Shown here: positions 1 through 12,055 of the stretch, piece after piece | Layout: each line of letters begins with the position of its first letter | Numbering within the stretch: the stretch's first letter is position 1 | Source: Nitzschia sp. DOCU1 | Taxonomy: Eukaryota; Bacillariophyta; Bacillariophyceae; Bacillariales; Bacillariaceae | NCBI GenBank assembly: GCA_951394045.1 | Contig: OX595999.1 | Span: forward strand, 682,001 to 746,000 | Direction of reading: 5' to 3' | Length of the DNA stretch: 64,000 bases | Notes under the pieces: model-generated | What the model was told of the DNA's origin: nothing | Database searches by the model: none | What the model saw: the letters and a program-made list of their open reading frames with translations, nothing else | Program-made: the position numbers and the translations under genes

Positions 1-2201
1 GGCAGTTTGTTGAGTTTGTTGAAGCAAAAACATTATGCTTTGGAATTATATGCGGATGATGGCAGTAAATCTTGTATTCCATGGTGTATCTTTACCATTC
101 GAATGGAATTGACCGATTTGGGAGTGCAAAATGTCGAAGAAGTCGTTCAAATTGTCTTCTCCTATCTAGAGCTATTGAAGTCTACAACACCTCAAGAATG
201 GATTCAAAACGAACTTTGCACAGTGGGAGATTTACAATTTCGATTCTTGAGTCAACGAAATCCCATGGAATATACTTGTAGTGTCGCTGGATGGATGCAA
301 CACTATCCGCCCACACACTACTTGAGTGGGCCTTATAAGTTATCCGAATGGGATCCGGCAGCAGTCATGACATGTCTGAATCAAATGCATCCCGATAATG
401 TCTTGTGGCTTATTTCAAGTCCCACTTTTGCGGATAAACTCACCGAGCCATTGGTAGAAAAGTGGTATGGAACACAATACGAACGCGTACCATTGGACGA
501 GGCACTCCAAAATCAATTGCGAACTTGCCTGGCATCGGATTTTCCCGAACTTGCATTGCCTCAAGTCAATGATATGATTGCTACGGACTTTGAACTCTTG
601 TCGGAAGAATTTCAAACCAGCGTCCCCAAGGATGCTCCTCAATGCATTGCACTTCAAGCCGCATCATCATCATTATCCGCCAAAACATCCTCTCCCAAAC
701 CACTCTTGCAATTGTGGTACAAACCAGACAATATCTTTCAAATGCCCAAGGTTAATCTTCTGTTCAACTTTTGTTCGGGCATTGCCAATGCAACGCCACA
801 AGCTGTCGTGGCGACTCTGATCTTTGTCGAGTGGATTCAAGAACAAGTCAACGAGTTCACGTACTTGGCATCCATGGCGGGGCTACATTGTGAAGTCAGT
901 GCGGCATCGGGAACCAATGGCATTGATTTGCAAGTTTCAGGGTATCATCACAAGGCACATGTCTTGGTGGAGAAACTCATGCAAACCATTGTCGCGTCAT
1001 TGGAAAGATGTGATGACAATGATGACACGGAACTCTTTGGTCGTTTACTCTACAAGTTGGAACAACAATTTCAATCCTTTTTAGTGGCACAACCCTATCA
1101 ACATGCGATTTATGGTGCGGATCAAGTCTTGGAAGATGGCAATTATAGTATTCCACAAAAATTGGCAGCCCTCAAACATTTGGCCAAGAATGCGTCTCCG
1201 AAACAAGTCATTGTCGAACACGCCAAGCGATTTTGGAAGGATTGTCGACTCACAGCCTTGGTACATGGCAATGTCACTCCCAAACATGCCAAGGATATGA
1301 CACAACATATTTGGGACACGTTGCAGACTTTGCGAGGCGCAACTGCGGACGGCGAAACAATGGATGCCTTATCCTTGGGTCTATCTCCACCGACCGAACG
1401 ACGTGTCGTTCAATTGGAAGCTGGAACTTCATATTTGCATCGATTTGAAGAATTTAATGCGGCCAATACAAATTCCAGCATGCAACTCTTACTGCAACTG
1501 GGTCCGGTGTCTTTGGAGAACAATGCGACACTGGCCTTTTTGCACCACCTTGTCAAGGAGCCAGCGTTTAATCAACTTCGAACCGAGGAACAATTGGGAT
1601 ACATTGTGCACACTAGCATCAAGACGAGTGGGGACAATATCAAGGGCCTCCTATTCTTGATTCAATCGGATGCTTTTGATCCGATTCATGTCGAAGGTCG
1701 AGTGGAAGCATTTTTGGGCAGGTTCCGCGAGAGGATTCAAAACATGTCCAAGGAGGACTTTGAAACGAACGTGCAATCAGTCGTGTCCAGCTTTTTGGAA
1801 AAGGTACGTAGACTCGCAAAGACCGAGTATCTAGTCGTTGCTTGTTTCTCATGCACTGCCCCCGTGTATCACAGAACAAGAATTTGGGAGAAGAGAGTTC
1901 ACGCTACTGGCACGTCATGATGAATCAAAGTTATGCATTTCAACGCCTTCAAAAGATTGCAGAGCACGTCAAGCAGATTACCAAACCAAAAGTGTTGCAG
2001 TTTTTTGATAAATACATTGCTGCGTCGGCGCCTTGTCGACGCAAACTATGTGTTCAAGTTTTTGCCAAGCAGCATGCGGACAAACTAAAGGAACCGGCGG
2101 CTGAGAACGTTGTGGTGATCGAGGATCCAGATTTGTTCAAGCGTTCCATGTCCCTCTATCCACTTCCCAAGGAAGTAGAGTTCACGGTGGTAGACATGTA
2201 G
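1..2201 (+). CDS. Insulin-degrading-enzyme-like M16 metalloprotease, 3' part (5' end outside window)
   Basis: Exons 1-1803 and 1875-2201 encode the last about 709 residues of an insulysin (M16) family protease. The intron 1804-1874 is 71 bp, GT-AG, phase 0, and joins ...SFLEK to NKNLGEES in frame. The reading frame is open from base 1, so the gene starts upstream and the N-terminal HxxEH zinc-binding half is not visible. What is seen is the non-catalytic C-terminal half: M16 middle domains, and the diagnostic R-T-E-E-Q-L-G-Y-I-V motif near codons 525-535, which in insulysins contributes substrate-contacting Arg and Tyr. The family degrades short peptides inside a closed chamber in cytosol, mitochondria or peroxisomes; the C-terminus PKEVEFTVVDM shows no obvious peroxisomal targeting tripeptide. 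Stop TAG at 2199-2201. No break is seen. Confidence 0.9.
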
Positions 2202-3224
2202 AGATGAAAAACTCGTTACTGCCGTTAATACTGCATTGCACTACATTTACGACTAGGAGAAAGAGAAGAGACAACAAGCGAATGAATGATACCGATCAAA
2301 AGAACTGTATTGTTACACAATGAGATGATGGGGACTGCAACACCAAAACACATACAGTCGTACTGCTGGCATTGAATCATCTGACACAAGTATGTCATTA
2401 TGATCTAGTAGTATTAAAGCAGCGAAGAGTGTGCTCTATCGTGTTAGGAGCTAACTTGACGATCGAGAGGAACGATCTCGAGTAGCAGGAAACTCGCATC
2501 CTTGTTAGACCCATTTGGCTAATAGCTGAGAGGTTACTATGTATAGCCAGAGAAAAGTTTCGAGAGGATTTTATTTGATATGCATTCTACTTTCCAGTGC
2601 ACGATTGAATGGTGTGGGTGGTTTCGCTATTTTTGGTGGGCTAGCTTCCAAATTATGGGATCCCAGAATAATTTAAATGAAAACTAACTAGGGTCTGGTA
2701 GTTGTCCTTTGTCCTCGTTTTCCCAAAAGAATGAGTATGTTGGCCGATGGGCCCATCCTTTCTTTGGGCGTTCCCTTCACTTCGACTTCGCATCGTGTTG
2801 GCTCGCCTTGCTCGTCTTTGGGCCTCACTCCTTCTCGTTTCGGGGGATCTTCTCTGCTTCTCGGCGTCGCCATGAACCTTCCGATTGGCGTGTGGGCAAG
2901 CGGTCAGTCGTATCTTGGAATGGATGTAACCCATGATAAGTAGCAGAAATATTTATGCACGTAGGACATATTTTCTACATAAGGCTGCTAGCCGAACGAT
3001 ATATGACTGCGAAGTGAGGTGCAAGAATTATGGTCACAGCGACTTTAGCCCCTTCTTCACAAAGAGTTGGAACCAAGACCCAGCTGAAAGCAAAAAACGG
3101 TTCATCATTTCCCCTTTCGCGACGGCAAGCCAAAGTTTGAGGATCGCAATCCTAAAAGCAAACACACCCATACATCTACAATTTAAACCAACCCCATCTA
3201 TTGGCAACAACTTGTGAACTAACC
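2202..3224. other. Intergenic, about 1 kb, no supported gene
   Basis: Only short overlapping frames on both strands (up to 94 codons) occur, with no recognisable domain, no codon-bias pattern and no repeat that stands out. It should hold the 3' UTR of the M16 protease and the promoter and 5' UTR of the acidic protein gene. Confidence 0.6.
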
Positions 3225-5381
3225 ATGACTATGGATACGCCCGATTTCAAGAGCCCGAACTGTTCCGTGTCACTAAGACTGGCCATTCCTGGTAGCAATG
3301 GAAAGTTTGCCAACGAAAAGTCGTATCTAAAACCAAGACGCAGTGCTGCGAAGCAGGAGCGCCGAGGTGAAATTTTGGGCCGTTTGGATTCTTCTTTGAA
3401 CGATGTAAACTTTGAGCTCCCGAGGGTTCCGAGTGATCACGTTTTTGTGCCACCGCGATCCCTTTCGCAATCCCTTCACAAGAAGACGAAACGACGTGAG
3501 AAACTCAACATGTCTCCAGCTTCTTTCCACGGATCTTCAGGTTCCTCTTTGTCATCATCGTCCCATAGTGACTCCTCCAAGAATAGGAGTTTGAACCCGG
3601 CAGAGATTGAAGATGAAATAGATCAGAACGCTCCAATGGACGAAGTCCTAAGATCATTGCACTGCAGCGGTTTGACTGATAATGATGCTACTGGATGCAC
3701 GGAGATGATGTCCTCGGGCTCATTTTGTTTAAATTTTTCGTCACAACACACTTCATCCTTTGCATCACTGTTCAGTGATGAAGATTTCTCTTCTCCTACG
3801 ACCGGGATCGAAGGCGAAGAGTGTGCTGGTGGCGAGAACAAGGCGGTACGAGATGAATGTTCGAAGCTTTGTGCCGGAGGCAACACTGCTGATTTGGTTT
3901 CCTTGTCGGCTCACGACGATGAAAGACTGGAAGACAACGAGACTGATGCAAGCTATTATGAGGAAGAAATAGTATTTTCTGATGACGAAACAATTGAAGA
4001 AGTTTCTCTTGGCGATGAAGAAGGGATGTGCTGGGACGAGCACATTGTGGAGGGCATGAAGATAGTATCCGAAGACGATCAGTATACATATTACGAGGAA
4101 GAGTATTATTCTGACGAGGAAGAAATCGTCGAAATTGTTCTTGACGATTTTGCCGATGTTTTTGCAGAGAATGGTTTCGAAGAAAGAAATAGATTCGAAG
4201 CAAGTCTTGACAAGATCGTTGAAGAAGAATATGACTCAGACTGCATCTCCTCTGAGGGTTCCAATATTGTGTTTGTTGAAGAAGATTGCCGCGACGGTGG
4301 AGAATGCGAAAACGAATCTCTCTTGTATCACGAGCCCCTGTCCTTCGAAGAATTCATCGAGGAGATGATAATCGGTGAGGATTATGGTGCTTTTGTTGAG
4401 GGCGACCTCTACGAACTCATCGATGATGATGAATCTTACATTGAGGAAGAGATTATTCCTCGATTCGATGTCCCATGTGTGCAAGCGATTGTTGAATGGC
4501 AAGAGCAAGAAGCTTTACGTGCAGCCATTGAAGAAAAGGAGCCTCCTGAGATTGCAACCAGGACTCCTCGCAACATCTTGATGGCCGTTCTAGCTGCCGC
4601 TGCACTCGACTTTAAGCTACGAAAGGTTCCTGATGACCACAAAAAGCGTTTCAAACCATTGGCTGATACAGCTGCGTGTTTGGGTCGTTTGACCAAACTG
4701 CAAGAAAGAACTGTCGAAGCTACGGGCCGAGCTCCACAGGTCAAAAGTGATGCCTGGTCTCCGACGGGAGCTCCGATAAGGCTTGAACGCTCTTTGAATC
4801 TTCGACTCTGCACCGAAGCAGCTGCCTTGGGGCGAATCATGCGTCTAAGGGAAAAAGTCGTCACGAACTACGAAGAGCCCAACAGGTATTTCAGAGATGA
4901 AAGTAAGACCGATATTGACGAGCTGCTCGATGATAAAGGTCGCCCCATCTTCCGAACAAGTGTGCTCGTTCCCCTACATGAACTCGACGCAAAGCACGAA
5001 TCCATGTCACGGGATTGGAACCTTGGAATTCTAGAGGCAGCAGAAGCTGAAGAAATTTCGCTTCAAAACGTGAAGCTTCCCACAGAACAAATCCCGCGCT
5101 TCAATCGTCCTGCGTCTTGTTCACCTGTGATGAGCCGACAAGAGATCAATGATGCGATCGCCCGGGGCGTAGCAGAGGGCGCCTGGAATCGAAAGTATCG
5201 ACTGGATCGTCCACAGGTCAAACTCCGAATCACTTCCAGATGCAATTGTCGATACTGCGAGAACCCCAACCCCTTTCAAACGCATGCGTACAAGGAGTTA
5301 CTGAGTAGCACCAGCAAGCGCAGTTACCACCACAAGCAAGCCGCTCCTGCTGTGGGACAGTCATGCGCGTTGTTACCATAG
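3225..5381 (+). CDS. Highly acidic orphan protein, 718 aa
   Basis: Single exon. The first ATG in the frame is 3225 (a second at 3231); the frame is open a few codons further 5' but without ATG. I do not recognise a named family. Residues about 90-240 are Ser-rich; residues about 230-420 are dominated by Glu/Asp with Tyr/Ile (EEEYYSDEEE-type stretches); residues about 445-540 hold two related helical segments with the pattern L-x-x-x-A-A-x-L-G-R-I/L-x-x-L-x-E-R/K. The C-terminus is basic and has a compact Cys cluster, R-C-N-C-R-Y-C-E-N, followed by P-F-Q-T-H-x-Y, which looks like a small conserved motif. No signal peptide or membrane segment. An acidic cytosolic or nuclear scaffold is an inference only. 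Confidence 0.75.
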   Translation: MTMDTPDFKSPNCSVSLRLAIPGSNGKFANEKSYLKPRRSAAKQERRGEILGRLDSSLNDVNFELPRVPSDHVFVPPRSLSQSLHKKTKRREKLNMSPASFHGSSGSSLSSSSHSDSSKNRSLNPAEIEDEIDQNAPMDEVLRSLHCSGLTDNDATGCTEMMSSGSFCLNFSSQHTSSFASLFSDEDFSSPTTGIEGEECAGGENKAVRDECSKLCAGGNTADLVSLSAHDDERLEDNETDASYYEEEIVFSDDETIEEVSLGDEEGMCWDEHIVEGMKIVSEDDQYTYYEEEYYSDEEEIVEIVLDDFADVFAENGFEERNRFEASLDKIVEEEYDSDCISSEGSNIVFVEEDCRDGGECENESLLYHEPLSFEEFIEEMIIGEDYGAFVEGDLYELIDDDESYIEEEIIPRFDVPCVQAIVEWQEQEALRAAIEEKEPPEIATRTPRNILMAVLAAAALDFKLRKVPDDHKKRFKPLADTAACLGRLTKLQERTVEATGRAPQVKSDAWSPTGAPIRLERSLNLRLCTEAAALGRIMRLREKVVTNYEEPNRYFRDESKTDIDELLDDKGRPIFRTSVLVPLHELDAKHESMSRDWNLGILEAAEAEEISLQNVKLPTEQIPRFNRPASCSPVMSRQEINDAIARGVAEGAWNRKYRLDRPQVKLRITSRCNCRYCENPNPFQTHAYKELLSSTSKRSYHHKQAAPAVGQSCALLP

Positions 5382-6993
5382 AATACACTTCCAGCAATGG
5401 CCACGAAAGCCACCATGATGTCGTGAAATAAATAATAGTGACATCGACTCAATTTCTGCTGCTGTTGCTAATAGTTAGGGTTAGGTGGTAAAAGCAGCCG
5501 AGAGCTGCTGCTGGTGTTTGGCCGCTCAAAAGCGCCGACTGGCGGCCGCCGGCGCAGAACACATGATAGAAAACCGGTAGTAGTAGTCAGTAGTAAGAGA
5601 AGTATACTACGACTGGTACTAGTTGGCGGCCAACAGACAGCGTTGCCCCTCGACTGGTTGTGTTTAGTGCTGGGGTGCCCCATTTCCATATGTTTAGTAG
5701 TAATACGACTGCTTTAATACTAGTACTACTAGCTAGTAGTAGAGGATCATCACCACCACCAGCAGCAGCAACAACAAGAAGAACATCAACAATGAGGAAG
5801 AAGCAGCAAGCAGCATCATCAGACAGCATCCATTTCTGAACGTAATACGGCGGTTGTATTTCTTCTGCCTTCAAGCCTAATGCTAGTTTCTAACTAGAGG
5901 GTGGAGACTCCATTAGTTGAAAGCGAGAGAGCAAAGAATCCGTTGCAAAGCATTCTCCGATATCTACTACTGCTTGGTGTTAGTAGACTCGCTCGACCAA
6001 GTTTCTTCTTGCGACCTCCCGGTGGGTTTCTATCGAACGAGTGAGTCGTCACCACGACTGCTCCTCGGGCGGGGGGGGGGATCGATTATTGATCGATGCG
6101 ATGCTTCTCTATCAGCTTGGATCGGATGGATGGATGGCCCTCTTATCGCGCCCTATGTGCTTTTGATATTGCTTGTGCTCCTTCTTCATATGCCTTGAAT
6201 TGTTTTCGGGTTCGACAGCCACCCACGTTTGAAGTGGAATGAAGGGCAAAGAACCGCCTGGGTTGCTAGAGACAACATTAGCATTCGGCCGAGGAAACTC
6301 GCTGGGCCCTGACTTTACTCGGTCTGCTGCGAGCAGCTGCGGACCGGATGACAGCACATACTGGTTTTCGTTACGATACCAGAACGCGTTCGAAACGCCG
6401 TACATCGGACACAAGTAAGTTGCTTCCGGGCCGTCGAAATTATGGAACGCCGGCGCGAAAAAGAAGGTTGTGCACTACTGCCCTCGCGTGGGGATGATTA
6501 TGCGCGCTGTAGGTACAGCGTACAATTATGCAGTACTGCCTTCTCGGAGGGCAGAGGGGGGCGAGAGGAGCGCAGAGGCATCAAGCATCAACAGTACAAC
6601 CGCCCCCGCCAAAGCAAAATCACCAGAGAAATAGCTGGGACATCGACATGCTTCTTCTTCTCCAAGATCTTACGCCGTACACGAGAGACCAGAAAGAAAA
6701 CGGCGGCCGAGACCTGTTGCAGAGTGAATCAACACGATCATCAACAAGCAAGTGAAGCTGAGCGGGGACGACGAAAGCCTGAAGGAAGAAATTTTTATCA
6801 GTCAGGAGGAATTCCCAGCGAAAACGCCCCTGACATCCTGCGAGGCGTTTTGTTATCGTGGTCTGCGGAGTTTACGGGTGCTTTATCAAGGTCGTTGTTT
6901 GTTTTCAGCTGACTTTATCCTGTGAGTCCATCTTGTGGATCTTGATATTGTCTCAGTGGTGATTGAAGTCGGGACAAGGCCTATTTCGTAACA
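5382..6993. other. Intergenic, 1.6 kb, with triplet microsatellites and a G-run
   Basis: Upstream region of the YAK1-like kinase. It holds TAG/AGT triplet runs (about 5576-5600 and 5724-5745), a CAC/CAG/CAA/AAG run (about 5750-5810) and a run of ten G at about 6070. A 156-codon frame at 6442-6912 is Arg/Gly-rich and low in complexity, has no domain, and lies just before the kinase ATG; it is more likely 5' UTR than a gene. Confidence 0.5.
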
Positions 6994-9900
6994 ATGGAGT
7001 CATCGTTAAGAGGTCATGCAGCGGCCTTCCAACAGCAGCAGCACCTTCAAATGCAGAATCAGCAATACGAGCAACAGAACTACCGACATCGTTCAGGGCA
7101 TCGATCAAATAATTATGCAAGTGGTGGTGGCAGTCTGGCGCAGGACCACATGTCAGTAGGCAGCCACATTTCTAAGGAATCCCGGGGATCCACTCATTCT
7201 GCTGCGAGTTCACAAGTGGACGAAGCCTATCGGAGGCTGGGTCGAAGGCTTAGCATTCGGGCCCATGGCGACGGCCCACCGATACCGCCCCAGAGACTTT
7301 CGCGGTTAGGTCTGACGCCGACTTCCACGTTTTTACAATACGGAGAACAGTTTACGGGGGGAAATGAAGATCCTAACATGGATGGCAGTAGGGTGAGTTC
7401 GTGCAGACTGTCGTCGGGGACGTTTCGTCGCGTGGTATCCTTAGTCACTCATATCGTCATCTATTCGTTATTTTCACAGGGCAATAAGAGTGGATCATCA
7501 ATGGATCGAACACCAAAAGTAGCCAAAACACGATATTCTGATCACGGTGACCATCATCACCACAAGACAAAGTCGAGGACAGGCAATGTGTTGCGCAAAA
7601 TGACCATGAATGCAGCAGACCTTTTTCGATTGTGGCAGTCGGATGCTGACGCTGGTGCGTCACGTCGAAGCAAAAAGCGATCGTCTCCAACTTCTGGCAG
7701 CAGCAAGCGAAGTCACGAGGTCGAAAAGGAGGGAGGATCTACTGCTTCAGATCTATCCCCGCATCGTTTTGCTTTTTCACAACTTGCTTTAGATGGTGCT
7801 GGTATGCCGCAGTCGTCATCACAGCATCAACCCTCAAGTCATCCACACGATCAGCTTCCAGCGGAGTTGTTAGGGGGCGGTCTGCATCCAAATGGCTTAT
7901 CGGCAGTTATTGAGAGCGCATCACAGACGTCAAGTCAAAGTGGAACCCCAAACAGTCAAAAAGGTTCGGTAAAGAGCCGCGAATCATCTCTGGAGAACAG
8001 TGCGAGATCCAACACATCTCTTCGGACGTTGCCACAAGGTAAATGTCTCACGCAGCCTCCGGAACCAGCTTCGAACAACGGCCTCGATAATGTGGAAGGA
8101 AACTTGATTGTCCATGAGAACGATGCAATATCCGTGTCAAGAAAGCAAATTCACGTCCTGTCAAAAGAGAAAATGAATGTTTCGCGAGCAGATTTCCGCA
8201 TACAAGGTTTGCTTGGGCAGGGTACGTTTGCGCAGGTTTTTCAGTGCGTGCACGTTCAGACGGGCAAATTAGTAGCTATCAAAGTGGTGAAGAATAAACC
8301 AGCGTACACACGACAAGCTGCGGTGGAGATTGACGTCTTTCGTGCACTGGTGCAGGGAAATGCTGAGAAGCCACCCCCTTCATCTTCCCAATCGCAAAAA
8401 CTGTCCACCTCGCCATCAGGAATCTCGGTAACGGATGCATCTATTGTGTCACGCGGCGAAGGAAGCAAGTGGGATCATATGGTGGACCTCGTTTGTTACT
8501 TCATGCACCAGAATCATCTTTGCCTTGTGTTTGAATTGCTTGGGCTAAATCTCTATGAAGTGCTGAAGAAACGCCAGTTCCGTGGGTTACCTTTATCGGT
8601 TGTGCGGACGTTGGTGAAGCAAGCTGTAACGGGTGTCAAGGTGCTCGCCAAAAAGAACATCGTGCATTGTGATTTGAAACCGGAGAATATTCTGCTGGTA
8701 ACAGAAGACGATGTCGATTCGATTGTGAGTGCAGGCGAGAGCCGCCGGACAGCATCGTCAACCAAGACACTTGTTGGATCTCCCCACAAAAATCGACAGA
8801 TTTCATCTTCGCGGGGGGAAATTACGGGTGGTGGAATGGGTGAGCCGCCGTTGCAAGCTTCAGACAAGGTGGCCCCGGCCAATCTTGGCAGTACGAATAT
8901 TGCTCCCAACGCCGTCTCTCAGTCACCTGCGAATTCCTTGGGAACTAATTGCACTACAACGACAAACGAAAATTCTCTTGCTTACCAAAAGATCAAGCTC
9001 ATTGACTTTGGCTCGGCTTGTTTTGAAGGGCAGACGGCCCATACCTATATTCAGTCTCGATTCTATAGAAGCCCGGAAGTTTTGGTTGGTCTCCCCTACG
9101 ATTCTGCGATTGATATGTGGTCCTTGGGATGCGTCGCCGCGGAGCTCTTTCTTGGATTACCAATTCTTCCTGGCGTCCACGAGCATGATCAGCTTGGTCG
9201 AATCTGTGAGATGATTTCAAGACCTCCCGATTGGATGTTGGAACAAGGGTCTAAGGCGTCGAAGTACTTTGTCAAATACGTCCCGCGGGATGGGACTTCC
9301 GGAGAAACGCCTCCGCCAGAGATGCAGAGCGGTCGATCGACGCCAAAAATGTTGCCCCAGTGGAGAATAAGGAGCCAACAAGAGTACGTTGCTTCGCTCT
9401 CCCAGAGTGAAATCCGAAAGAAAGGTGGGCTTGCCAAGCTGGAAAAACAACCTGGCAATCGTTATTTCAAAAGGAAGAAGTTGGCGGAGATTGTTGCCCA
9501 CAAGGGACAGAGTGGATCGCCTGAGGACAAAGATACTTTGGATCTCTTTGTTCATTTCCTCTACGGTAAGTAGCTACGCACATCTCAGATGGCACCCTGA
9601 CAGCCCGTCTAACTTTTCATTCTGCAGGAATATTGGACCCAGACCATGGAGGCGATGGACAGCTATGCAAGCAGCTCAGCATCCCTTCCTAGTTGGAGGC
9701 CCGGTCATGAGAAAGCGCGATAGACCGTTGACGGCACAGTCGAGCAAAGACGAGAACCAGGCCAATATTCTTTGCGATATATACTGGGAGGCCCCGTGGG
9801 ACCCAAACGTTTGTCGAAGAAAGCTCCTGAACGTACAAAAATTGAGAGAAAAGCAGCACTCAACAAGACGAGGATTCACCGGCAGAAATGCGACGCCTCG

Positions 9901-11128
9901 GCCATCGAGTGCAAGCGGCCACGATGGGGTTCTCGACGAAAGTCCGAGGGGTGTAGGGCGATCGCCTCCAAAGCATGCGGCTCAGCATGGATTGGGTTCT
10001 ATTATCGCGAATCAAGGCTTGGCTGCTAGGATGTCAGCGAGTTTCACAGAAAATGCCAGTGGCAACAACTCCAGTCTCGTTGGGACTGGCACAGATGCCC
10101 CGTCTGTGGTGTCGGGTCCTCAGCTTTACACATCGGGTCCTCTCAGTTATACTAACGCAGGATATCCCTCCGGCTTTATGAACTCGTTCAATGAAGTCGA
10201 CTTCGCAAGTGCATTGCAGCGCCCCGGCGTGGTGCCGATGGGAGAGTCGGTTTCTTCATCGGTGGACATGGGAGGGCTTTCGTCTTATCAGCAGCAACAG
10301 ATTTTTGGCTCCTTGGGCGGCAACAATCGTAACCTTGTGCGCGCTACACAGGGTGCGATGGCCAGTCGCTCTTATGGGGGGATGGGCGAAATTCCTCAAG
10401 ATAGGAACAGCCTTGGATTTGCACCAGGGTCTGTAAATACTACTCCCTCAGGGATGGGACAGCAGAGATCTTCGTCGATGCAATTGGGAAGTTCTTTGGG
10501 TCAACAACCCCATGGAATGTTCAACCAACAGCTTTCGGCATCGTTTGGGCAAGAGTTGCATTTTGGTAATGCTGGGGCAGGCGTCCCAAGCAATTTGCTG
10601 AGTCAACAGTCGGGCATGACACAAGCGATGGATGATCAAATTATGCAGGCGCAGATGCATCAGATGCAGATGCAGATGCAGCAGGACCCCACAACGATTG
10701 CCAATACCTTGCAGCAGCACCTCGTATATGGTAACGCACAGGCGTACTTGCAACAACAACATGCCGCGTTACAGCAGCAGCAATTGCTTCTTCAACAACA
10801 GCAAGCGGCACTGGCGCTTCAACAGCAACAGCTACAAGTATATGGCTTGAATCCGGGCATGGTCAATGGCGCACCGGCTGCGTATAATCAAAATGCTGGT
10901 CAGCATGCCGCAATGAATCAGTTTGGCCAAGCTGATGGCGGCTACTACTACGTGACATCTGCAGACGGAACGCCCATGATGGTTTCGGCCGCTTCAGTTG
11001 GCCAAGCGGGGGCTTACGGTTTGCCCCAACAAGCGTCGAGCTACGGAGGCGCCTCTATTGACAGCCACGGTCAACAGGGAGTATATGACCCCAGATTTTA
11101 CCAGCAGCAGGACCCCAATCAATACTAG
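6994..11128 (+). CDS. YAK1: YAK1/DYRK-type dual-specificity protein kinase (one apparent 1-nt frameshift)
   Basis: Three exons: 6994-7392, 7480-9565, 9628-11128. Intron 1 (87 bp) is GT-AG, in frame and stop-free; intron 2 is 62 bp. The N-terminal 370 residues are Gln/His/Ser-rich and disordered. The kinase domain begins at FRIQGLLGQGTF (glycine loop), then AIKVVKN (VAIK Lys), HCDLKPENILL (catalytic loop), IDFGSACF (DFG) and the DYRK/YAK activation segment T-Y-I-Q-S-R-F-Y-R-S-P-E-V with the autophosphorylated-Tyr position. About 35 extra residues follow the alphaC region and about 100 low-complexity residues separate catalytic loop and DFG. The subdomain XI motif (R-R-W-T-A-M-Q-A-A-Q-H-P-F) is reached only if one nucleotide is added just after 9628; the exon sum is then a multiple of three (1328 aa). 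The tail is Gln/Met/Gly-rich. YAK1 kinases act in growth and stress signalling; that role here is by family. Confidence 0.88.
7393..7479 (+). other. In-frame, stop-free 87-bp intron of the YAK1-like gene
   Basis: Donor GTGAGT at 7393 and acceptor TTTTCACAG ending 7479. The insert would encode 29 residues with a hydrophobic stretch out of keeping with the Ser/Gly/His-rich surroundings, so I treat it as an intron; retention would still give an open frame. Confidence 0.7.
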
Positions 11129-11237
11129 AGCTTCAGAGAATAATTGTCTGTAGGAATATGGTCATGGAAATGTTACCTTACATCCTACAGGTGGTGGGAT
11201 CCCTTGTCTCTATGGCATTCGTCTCCAACTGAACATC

Positions 11238-12055
11238 TCAAGCTTTCAAGTCTATAAGATCGATGTCACAATTTAGTTGATCTCCCAAACGACGTAGCTC
11301 GTCCCTGATTTTATTCGCATCAAACCCGGATGCTACAGGCTGGTAGGCATGTGCAATTCCGTTCATCTTGAAAAGCATCGTTCCGCCATGGGGTGCAATC
11401 TCATCGGATGTTTCCATTTTATCAATACTCAAACCATTCTTCGCCAATATTGAAGTAACCTTATGAACGATTCCAGGATTGTCTGCACCTTCCAACTTGA
11501 ACTTGCCAGTATCTAGAGAAAATGAGGAAAATAATCCAAAAATGAGAAGCCGGCCAACCATGGAGACTGTACGTTCGAAAATATTCTTACATCCGATTGC
11601 AGCTTTCGAAATAGGCTGCGTTTTCGACTCTTCCTTGACCATATGGACACTTGCTGTTATATCAACGAGCTCTTCAAGCTGATCAACAAGTGCTACGACT
11701 TGATTCTCGGGAACATGTACCAACATCATGAGCGAAAAATAGTCCCCTAACTTGGATGCCTGGGATTCGCCGACGTTGCCCCCCACATCTGTAACATGCT
11801 TCGTCATATCACTAACAATGCCAAGCCGATCAGTCCCTACAGCGTTGATGATCAATTGCTTAGTCGCGAAGCAACGCCGCGACGGAGCAACCTGGGAAAC
11901 CCGAACGTCAAAAGCATGTTGAGTATGATAATTCCATTTTCTTCCCGAACCAACAAATGTGTCACGTCTATCTCCACCGCCTCGGGCGCTATCGTAGACT
12001 TACCAGAGACCTGGCGGCGTGACGGAGAGTAGTGGAACTAACGAAGTTCATCATC
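11238..12055 (-). CDS. ACT-domain protein (GcvR-like, two ACT repeats) with mitochondrial-type presequence
   Basis: Complement of 12005-12055, 11591-11891 and 11238-11512: 208 aa. Introns are 113 bp (11892-12004) and 78 bp (11513-11590), both GT-AG. Exon 1 encodes a 17-residue start (M-M-N-F-V-S-S...R-S-L) and exon 2 continues VAPSRRCFATKQ; together this is an Arg/Ser/Ala-rich, acid-free presequence typical of mitochondrial import. Then follow two ACT domains: L-I-I-N-A-V-G-T-D-R-L-G-I-V-S and, after the second intron, K-L-E-G-A-D-N-P-G-I-V-H-K-V. This tandem arrangement resembles the bacterial glycine-cleavage regulator GcvR and related ACT-only proteins. ACT domains bind amino acids; an organellar amino-acid sensor is an inference. 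The 78-bp intron is stop-free in frame, so an isoform with 26 extra residues is possible. Confidence 0.82.

Noticed and set aside
6442..6912. 156-codon frame upstream of the YAK1-like kinase
   Set aside because: Arg/Gly/Glu-biased with no domain or homology pattern and placed where the 5' UTR should be.
9628..9692. Programmed ribosomal frameshift in the YAK1-like gene
   Set aside because: No slippery heptamer is seen at the shift; a missing base in a C run or an alternative donor explains it more simply.
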